A model generated the notes under the pieces. That model searched no databases. It was given only the letters and a program-made list of their open reading frames with translations, and was not told the origin of the DNA. A stretch of 64,000 bases of DNA from Spartobacteria bacterium (GTDB lineage Bacteria > Verrucomicrobiota > Kiritimatiellia > RZYC01), in NCBI GenBank assembly GCA_009930475.1, contig RZYC01000014.1, positions 1 to 64,000 on the forward strand, read 5' to 3'. This document shows, one piece after another, positions 58,815-64,000 of the stretch; position 1 is the stretch's first letter, and every line of letters starts with the position of its first letter. The translations under genes were made by a program, and so were the position numbers.

Positions 58815-59933
58815 ATGAAATGGATGAATGGTCCTGGGCCTTCCAGGATTAAACAGGGAAATGACGGATGTCCGTCATTTCCTTTTTCCGCACTGTATCA
58901 GCTGCTGCTCTTCTGCCTGCTGATACTCTGGTGTATGGGATGTGATTTTAAACAGACCCCGGTTTCCCTCCAGTTCCCCGCGTTGCGAGGAGATGCGACG
59001 TTGATCCTGTCGTCCCGTTTGTCAGATGATGATCAGCGCCGGGCAAAGCAGATTGTTATGGCGCAGCTCGCTGATTCCCGGGCCGCGTTTGATTCGCTGG
59101 AGAGCGGTAGCGAATTGAATGCCATCAACCGCATCGGTACCACCACGCGATTTCCGTTGAAGCGAGATACCTACCGGTTGCTGTTGCTGTGTCAAAAATA
59201 TACCGAAATGACACAGGGCGCGTTCGATATTTCGACGGCACCTTATGCGATGATTTGGGGCTTTCTAGGCTGTACACTGCCGAGTGAACCTGTTTCTGAC
59301 GCTATGATCGCTGCACTTCGGCACAGCGTCGGGCCAGAGTCTTACCGACTGGCGGAAAACACGATCGAACTGCGTACCCCGAACACGCGTATTAATGTCG
59401 ATGATATCATGGATGCCTATACACTGGATCTGGCTGTTTTGGCATTGCGGGAATCATCTTTTTCACCCGTTTATCTACAGCTGGGCGGGGCGGCTCGGGG
59501 ACTTGGCCAGCCGGATGAGCAGCATCAGTGGACGTATGACATTCCGGATCCTTTTAATCCCATGCAGTCTTTGGGTTCCATTATGCTGGCAGAGGATGCG
59601 GCGGCCCGATCATCGATCAGTGACAGGTATGTTGTCATTCAGGGTCAGCAGTATGGCCATATCATCGATCCCTTCACGGGCAGGCCGGCCAATAGAATGG
59701 CCCTAGTGGTTGTAGTTGCGCCGACTGCAACTGAGGCGCAGGCACTGGCGCAGGCGCTGTTTGTCCTTGGATTCGATGCGGGGCTACAACTTCGTTCGTT
59801 TTTTCCCCGCTGCGATATGTTGTTTGTCCCGAATATTCCGCCGGCAACTATTCAAATGACGCCACGAATGGCGCAGCGATTTTTACCCCGTTCTGATGCG
59901 CCGATCGATGTTGAAATGTTATCTGGATGGTAA
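58815..59933 (+). CDS. ApbE-family protein with degenerate active site, lipoprotein
   Basis: 372 residues in the longest frame. The FMN-transferase fold is recognisable by SELNAINRIG, GAFDISTAPYAMIWGFLG and HIIDPFTGRPANRM. Key residues are altered: the Lys/Glu-Gly segment is INVDDIMDAYTLD instead of a D-L-x-x-x-x-K/E-G-Y-x-x-D pattern, and the metal-binding ADAxxT is AQALAQ. A hydrophobic stretch ending LILWCMGC would make it a lipoprotein. A strong terminator (58857-58887) lies inside the first 25 codons, so the true start is doubtful: a non-ATG codon around 58893-58900 would still leave the signal peptide. Flavin transfer to proteins is the family reaction, but it may be inactive here. Confidence 0.75.
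   Translation: MKWMNGPGPSRIKQGNDGCPSFPFSALYQLLLFCLLILWCMGCDFKQTPVSLQFPALRGDATLILSSRLSDDDQRRAKQIVMAQLADSRAAFDSLESGSELNAINRIGTTTRFPLKRDTYRLLLLCQKYTEMTQGAFDISTAPYAMIWGFLGCTLPSEPVSDAMIAALRHSVGPESYRLAENTIELRTPNTRINVDDIMDAYTLDLAVLALRESSFSPVYLQLGGAARGLGQPDEQHQWTYDIPDPFNPMQSLGSIMLAEDAAARSSISDRYVVIQGQQYGHIIDPFTGRPANRMALVVVVAPTATEAQALAQALFVLGFDAGLQLRSFFPRCDMLFVPNIPPATIQMTPRMAQRFLPRSDAPIDVEMLSGW
58832..58848 (+). repeat. Small hairpin preceding the gpmI terminator
   Basis: TCCTGG (58832-58837), loop GCCTT, CCAGGA (58843-58848). It lies 9 nt upstream of the strong terminator hairpin and may assist folding or protect the 3' end. Confidence 0.45.
58857..58887 (+). terminator. Strong intrinsic terminator after gpmI
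   Basis: GGAAATGACGGA (58857-58868) and TCCGTCATTTCC (58871-58882) are perfect 12-base complements, followed immediately by TTTTT (58883-58887). It ends the gpmI message but lies within the longest apbE-like frame. Confidence 0.9.
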
Positions 59934-60830
59934 TTAACCTGCTGGGGGAATGATCGCGGAATCGCTGGTGAAGCGTTGTATGACAGGGATGAAATCGTTG
60001 TCAATGTAGTCGTTCAATGCCGTACGCCAGGTACTGTAGGCGGCGGTATTGATGCGAGCCTGATGAATATATTGTTCAATGGCGGACAATACATTCTGCT
60101 TTTCTCCCGCCGTGGCGGCGGTGCCTTTATGATGCATCGCATCCAGTTGCAACGATTTATCTGTTGTCGTTCCATAGGCATCCATATAGTCATCAGCCAG
60201 CTGAAAGGCTGTGCCTAAAAGAAATCCGGATTCCATCAGCATTTTGGCCGCATAGGTATCATCGCCCGCTGCAATGTAGGCGGCAAATCCAAATAACGGC
60301 CCTGTTTTTTGTCGAGCCGATATCGCTGCATCATCCCACGTCGTAACAGACTGTTTCAGAAGGAATTCCTGTCGTGATTCTGCTTCGCAGACTTCTCCGA
60401 TGCAGTCGACAAACTGATTAACCCAGCGAGGATTATTACATTGCTGAAGCAGTTTCAGTGCTTGGAATAAATAGAGATCACCAAGAATAATCGATCCAGC
60501 AATGCCTTTCTCCTGCCAAAACGCGGGACTTCCCCGCCGAAGTGCGCCGCCGTCAATGACATCGTCGTGCAACAAGCTGGCTGTATGTACTAGTTCCAGT
60601 GCGGCGCAGGCCTTTATGAGTCCTTCATTGGCTTTTTCATCGGCCAATGCCAGGCGTAAAGCCAGTCGGGATCTCAGCATTTTGCCTTGATTCAATAAGA
60701 GGGCTGATGGACTGCAAATAACTGTTGCAGCCGGCGTCTGTGCCAGTGCATTCTGGCTGGCCAGCCTCACTTCTGTGAGGTGATGCTCTATTCGCTGATT
60801 GACATGTGTTGTAGTGGACGCCTTTTTCAT
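59934..60830 (-). CDS. Trans-polyprenyl diphosphate synthase
   Basis: 298 residues. The first Asp-rich motif is HTASLLHDDVIDGGALRRG (D89, D90, D93), the second is QLADDYMDAYG. Substrate-binding segments NQGKMLRSRLALRL and GSIILGDLYLFQALKL are present. Small residues (A84, S85) at the chain-length positions before the first motif suggest a medium or long product rather than farnesyl diphosphate; this is inference. The enzyme could supply the prenyl donor for quinones and for the UbiA-type protein at 2584-3456. It abuts the apbE-like gene tail to tail with no spacer and diverges from thi4. Confidence 0.9.
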   Translation of the reverse strand: MKKASTTTHVNQRIEHHLTEVRLASQNALAQTPAATVICSPSALLLNQGKMLRSRLALRLALADEKANEGLIKACAALELVHTASLLHDDVIDGGALRRGSPAFWQEKGIAGSIILGDLYLFQALKLLQQCNNPRWVNQFVDCIGEVCEAESRQEFLLKQSVTTWDDAAISARQKTGPLFGFAAYIAAGDDTYAAKMLMESGFLLGTAFQLADDYMDAYGTTTDKSLQLDAMHHKGTAATAGEKQNVLSAIEQYIHQARINTAAYSTWRTALNDYIDNDFIPVIQRFTSDSAIIPPAG

Positions 60831-60885
60831 GGAGGGTACTTTTCACGAAAGCTGTTCAGTTAACAAGCTTGAATGAAGATTGGCG

Positions 60886-60913
60886 TTGTTTTCGGTGTGT
60901 ACAGGTCTATACT
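60886..60913 (+). promoter_or_regulatory. Candidate promoter of thi4-mnmA
   Basis: TTGTTT (60886-60891), a 16-base spacer and TATACT (60908-60913), about 50 nt before the thi4 ATG. The -10 box is good, the -35 box is weak. I saw no thiamine-riboswitch signature in this leader. Confidence 0.4.
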
Positions 60914-60963
60914 CATCGGATTTATTAATGATAGTTTTAAACGAAATACGAAGGGTGTCTGTC

Positions 60964-61734
60964 ATGGAAGAACTTATTTCTAAATCAATTATAAATCGTT
61001 TTTTTGAAAAACTGACTGATTCACTGACCGTTGATGTGGCGATTGTCGGAGCCGGGCCATCCGGCTTGGTTGCCGCGAAAAAACTCGCTGAAGCGGGTAA
61101 AAAAGTAGCGGTATTCGAACGGAAACTCGCTCCCGGTGGTGGAACATGGGGTGGTGGCATGCTTTTCAACGAATTGGTTGTTCAGAAGGAGGCCGCTCCT
61201 ATTCTTGAGGAGTTTGGGATTCTCTATCGTCCCGCCGAAGACGGATACTTCACGGCTGATTCGGTGGAAGTGGCTAGTGCTCTGATTTATCAGGCCGTAC
61301 ATGCCGGTGTACGCATTTTTAATTCGGTGACGGTCGAAGATATCATGTTTAAGGAAAACAAAGTCTGTGGCGTGGTAATCAACTGGACCCCGGTTAATTA
61401 CATGAAACTGCATGTCGATCCTCTTGTTGTTACTGCCGGAGCCGTGCTGGATGGAACGGGTCACCCCAGTGAAATAGTCACTCTTGCCAGTCGTAAAGCC
61501 GGTATACGTATCGATACTCCCAACGGCGGTATTATGGGCGAAAAACCGATGTGGATGGAAAGTGGCGAAGCGTCCACTGTTGAAAACACCAAGCAGCTGT
61601 TTCCAGGTTTGTACGCATCCGGCATGGCCGCCAACAATGTCTCCGGCGGATTTCGCATGGGGCCGATTTTTGGCGGCATGTTCATGAGCGGGAAAAAGGT
61701 TGCTCAGATGATCCTTGATGATCTGGATAAATAA
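60964..61734 (+). CDS. thi4: Thiazole synthase, Thi4 family
   Basis: 256 residues from the ATG at 60964 (AAGGGTG upstream); the frame opens earlier without homology. FAD/NAD-binding motif [14 protein letters not shown] (25-38), the Thi4 hallmark [16 protein letters not shown] (58-73), [20 protein letters not shown], and the C-terminal [18 protein letters not shown] match the family. It builds the thiazole of thiamin from NAD and glycine. The segment after GTGHP ([12 protein letters not shown]) has no Cys where the yeast enzyme has its suicide sulfur-donor Cys, which points to the sulfide-using type. It overlaps the mnmA-like gene by 1 nt. Confidence 0.92.
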   Translation: MEELISKSIINRFFEKLTDSLTVDVAIVGAGPSGLVAAKKLAEAGKKVAVFERKLAPGGGTWGGGMLFNELVVQKEAAPILEEFGILYRPAEDGYFTADSVEVASALIYQAVHAGVRIFNSVTVEDIMFKENKVCGVVINWTPVNYMKLHVDPLVVTAGAVLDGTGHPSEIVTLASRKAGIRIDTPNGGIMGEKPMWMESGEASTVENTKQLFPGLYASGMAANNVSGGFRMGPIFGGMFMSGKKVAQMILDDLDK

Positions 61735-62795
61735 TGAACCATGATCAGAAAAAAATTGCTGTAGGTATGAGCGGCGGTGTGGACAGCACCGCCGCAGCCT
61801 ATTTATTGCAAAAGGCCGGATACGACGTCATCGGTCTTACGTTGCGACTCTATGATTCTGCCTGTCGCCGTGTGGGTCTTGACGACACGGAAAAGGCCGC
61901 AGAGGTCGCGCGATTACTGGGTATAGAGCACCATGTTATTGATGCCCGTGATTATTTTTACAGCCATATTATTCACCCCTTTGCACGTTGCTATGCTTGT
62001 GGTCGGACGCCATCGCCCTGCGTCCGTTGCAATGAGCGGGTGAAGTTTGGATTGCTGATGGAGCGGGCTTTTGATCTCGGGTGCGATGCCGTGGCCACGG
62101 GGCATTATGTGCAGCGGGAGCAGGATACGCAGCAGCAATGGCACCTCTATCGCTCAAAAAACAAAGAGAAGGATCAATCCTATTTTTTGCATCGCCTTAC
62201 TCAGCACCAGTTGGCGCATGCAGTATTCCCGTTGGAGGGGATGCAGAAAGAGGAGGTTCGCAACCTAATAACAAAGGCCGGTTTGGTTGCCTCGCAGGAA
62301 GTGCCTTCTGAAAGTCAGGATCTCTGTTTCGTCGAAAATGGGCGTTATGTCGCTTGGGTGGAGTCCTTTTATCCGGAACTGGTCAGACGCGGAACGTTCA
62401 CCAATGCAGAGGGACACATTTTGGGAACCCATGACGGGTTCTATCATTATACTGTCGGTCAGCGAAAAGGCATCGGTATTGCTGGTCCTTTCCCGTATTA
62501 TGTCACGGGGGTTGATGCCAAAAAAAACCGCGTCATTATCGGGCCGCGTGAAGAGACCATGTGTTCGTCCTGTTCGCTGGGCCACTTGGTTTGGATTGCG
62601 GGTAAACCGCCCATGTGCGACGGGCTAACCGTTCAACTTCGCTATCAAAGTAAACCGGTCGCAGTACAGTGTGCTTCACAGGATGACGAACGTCTGTTGT
62701 GCGAATTCGCCTCCCCGCAGTTTGCCGTCACCCCCGGCCAAGCCGCCGTTTTCTATAAAGGAAATGAAGTCTTAGGTGGAGGGTGGATCGACTAG
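61734..62795 (+). CDS. mnmA: tRNA 2-thiouridylase, MnmA family
   Basis: 353 residues. The PP-loop is GMSGGVDSTAAAYLL (11-25). The first catalytic region reads RTPSPCVRCNERVKF (C96, C99), and the second catalytic Cys is C198 (SESQDLCFVENG). ATGHYVQ, KEKDQSYFLHRL and YTVGQRKGIGIAG are classical MnmA blocks. A CxxC in place of DxxC, with another Cys pair at C86 and C89, suggests an iron-sulfur-dependent thiolase. The enzyme thiolates U34 of tRNAs for Lys, Glu and Gln. The ATG overlaps the thi4 stop (TAATG), linking two sulfur-insertion activities. Confidence 0.92.
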   Translation: MNHDQKKIAVGMSGGVDSTAAAYLLQKAGYDVIGLTLRLYDSACRRVGLDDTEKAAEVARLLGIEHHVIDARDYFYSHIIHPFARCYACGRTPSPCVRCNERVKFGLLMERAFDLGCDAVATGHYVQREQDTQQQWHLYRSKNKEKDQSYFLHRLTQHQLAHAVFPLEGMQKEEVRNLITKAGLVASQEVPSESQDLCFVENGRYVAWVESFYPELVRRGTFTNAEGHILGTHDGFYHYTVGQRKGIGIAGPFPYYVTGVDAKKNRVIIGPREETMCSSCSLGHLVWIAGKPPMCDGLTVQLRYQSKPVAVQCASQDDERLLCEFASPQFAVTPGQAAVFYKGNEVLGGGWID

Positions 62796-62800
62796 ACGTT

Positions 62801-62824
62801 CGGTCTGAGAGCGAGAATAGACCG
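62801..62824. terminator. Small hairpin between convergent mnmA and kinase genes
   Basis: CGGTCT (62801-62806) and AGACCG (62819-62824) with a 12-base loop lie between two converging genes. There is no T-run on either strand, so a terminator role is only possible. Confidence 0.3.
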
Positions 62825-62840
62825 TCCGATAAAAAGGAGC

Positions 62841-64000
62841 CTATTTATTTGCCGTTGTTTTTGAAATCGTTGCGGCAATCGTTGCAAGTGCTTGAAAGAC
62901 CACCTTGAAGTCTACTGGTTTGGTGATATAGTTATCCATCCCTGCAACCACAAATCGATCCCGGTCTGAGGTTGTGGCATAGGCCGTCATGGCTACGATC
63001 GGGATATCAGGTTTAAATGCGCCTTGATTATGGTTGCGAATGGCTTTTGTTGCTTCCACTCCATCCATGACAGGCATTTGAATATCCATGAATATACAGT
63101 CAAATACGGATTCCGCCAATCGCTCTAGCACTTGCACGCCATTTTCGGCTGTAACAACGGTATGACCTCGTGCTGTTAGATATTTTTGGATGATGTATCG
63201 GTTCACTTTGTTGTCCTCTGCAAGCAGTATGCGCAGAGGGGGAACGATGTCCGATTCGTGGCTGTCTGTCATCAGACTGGATGCAGACGCATCGATTTGC
63301 TGTAATGGAATGTGCGTCTTTGTTCGCACGGTGACTGTTGTTCCTTTGCCTTCTGCGCTTTGCATGATGACATTTCCCCCCATTAGCTGGGTAAGGCGCT
63401 GGACGATACACAACCCTAATCCCGTCCCTTTTATTGCTTCAGAGGTGTTTTCGCAAGCTTGCGTAAATGGGGTGAAGAGATCTTTCATGCGATCTGCAGA
63501 AATGCCGATTCCCGTATCCTTCACCTGCAAGATCAACTCCGTATCCATTCCCGCCCCGACCGTGGGGTCAAGGGCAATGGAGACCATGATCGATCCTTTT
63601 TTTGTGAATTTCAATGCGTTTCCTACCAGATTGTAAAGAATCTGACGGATGTGCACACCATCTGCAATAATGGTTTCAGGAAAGTCCGGCGCACTCTTTA
63701 GAGCGATCTCTACCTGGTCATTTCGAACAGCCGCTTTTAATCCCTCGATTACTTCAGATGCATGTGACCGAATATTGAGCGGTGTCTGCGCGATTTTAAG
63801 TTTTCCGGCCTCGATTTTGGATAGATCTAAAATATCGTTGATAATGTTCAGCAATCCTTTGCCGCAACTGCCGGAAATCTTCACCAGTTCCTGCTGTTTT
63901 GTATCAAGATCGGTTTCCTCCAGCAATTGCAGTGCTCCGATTACGCCATTTAGCGGGGTTCTGATTTCATGACTCATATTGGCCAGAAATTCTGATTTGG
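62841..64000 (-). CDS. Hybrid histidine kinase, 5' end cut by window edge
   Basis: The frame continues past 64000, so the N-terminal sensor part is missing; the codons before the internal ATG at 63977 read KSEFLAN, the normal lead-in to the H box. Visible are the phosphoacceptor region [20 protein letters not shown], an HATPase domain ([48 protein letters not shown]) and a receiver domain ([20 protein letters not shown], the phosphorylated Asp in [13 protein letters not shown], and the Lys in YITKPVD). No output domain follows. It resembles BarA-type kinases. The signal is unknown. Confidence 0.94.
   Translation of the reverse strand, partial: KSEFLANMSHEIRTPLNGVIGALQLLEETDLDTKQQELVKISGSCGKGLLNIINDILDLSKIEAGKLKIAQTPLNIRSHASEVIEGLKAAVRNDQVEIALKSAPDFPETIIADGVHIRQILYNLVGNALKFTKKGSIMVSIALDPTVGAGMDTELILQVKDTGIGISADRMKDLFTPFTQACENTSEAIKGTGLGLCIVQRLTQLMGGNVIMQSAEGKGTTVTVRTKTHIPLQQIDASASSLMTDSHESDIVPPLRILLAEDNKVNRYIIQKYLTARGHTVVTAENGVQVLERLAESVFDCIFMDIQMPVMDGVEATKAIRNHNQGAFKPDIPIVAMTAYATTSDRDRFVVAGMDNYITKPVDFKVVFQALATIAATISKTTANK

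Noticed and set aside
60831-60963. Thiamine pyrophosphate riboswitch before thi4
   Set aside because: I looked for the conserved CUGAGA-containing core and the associated stems and did not see them.

Overview
The window looks like a chromosomal segment of a flagellated, Gram-negative, probably anaerobic or microaerobic bacterium. It encodes TolB and Pal, lipoproteins, a lipopolysaccharide-kinase-like protein and a signal peptidase I. I would place it in or near the PVC group (Kiritimatiellota/Lentisphaerota-like). The reasons are three REP-associated tyrosine transposases (RAYT) with a C-terminal extension, a very large secreted subtilase with a beta-helix, and a corrinoid methionine synthase with a separate reactivation protein. 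This placement is an inference from gene content; no 16S rRNA or other decisive marker is present and I saw no tRNA, rRNA or CRISPR array.

Layout. 1-2.5 kb: a truncated iron alcohol dehydrogenase diverging from an AraC-type regulator, then an unrecognised small gene. 2.6-12.4 kb: a tight minus-strand run of a substrate-binding lipoprotein, a soluble PAS/GAF histidine kinase, a MetH reactivation protein, MetH without its activation domain, a dihydropyrimidinase, a VTT/DedA-like membrane protein and a UbiA-type prenyltransferase. 12.5-13.5 kb: RAYT copy 1. 13.6-29.2 kb: a 20-gene flagellar operon (flgBC, fliEFGHIJ, motE-like, fliK, flgD, flgE-like, flbD, motA, two motB-like genes, two fliL-like genes, fliM, fliN) behind a good sigma-54-type promoter. 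29.2-33.5 kb: minus-strand smr-like gene, rsgA, an EamA transporter and a comM-like ATPase. 33.6-37.9 kb: RAYT copy 2, rplS-rnhB and tolB-pal. 38.2-42.5 kb: the giant subtilase. 42.8-45.8 kb: a methyltransferase/ATP-grasp/methyltransferase cluster. 46-51.3 kb: rpsT, a Kdo-kinase-like gene with a membrane HExxH protein, lepA, lepB and a 50-residue ORF. 51.3-52.3 kb: RAYT copy 3. 52.4-54.9 kb: an ErcA/ErcS-like pair (iron alcohol dehydrogenase plus PAS kinase). 55-57 kb: a LysM lipoprotein with two tail-anchored proteins. 57-64 kb: gpmI, a degenerate apbE-like gene, a polyprenyl synthase, thi4-mnmA, and the 3' part of a hybrid histidine kinase.

The most unusual points are these. The stator operon encodes two MotB-like proteins, one of which has Ser in place of the ion-binding Asp. 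The FliN N-terminus carries duplicated motifs resembling the CheY-binding peptide of FliM. Arrays of a TTCCA-N5-TGGAA hairpin with a 31-32 bp period lie behind two genes, each oriented as a tandem terminator. Several genes have a TTGAC -35 box 34-37 nt before the ATG and no Shine-Dalgarno sequence, which suggests leaderless mRNAs. A 40-bp near-palindrome stands in front of RAYT copy 2. A strong intrinsic terminator lies inside the annotated 5' end of an apbE-like gene whose metal-binding residues are missing.

All calls come from reading the sequence and remembered family motifs; no database search was run.
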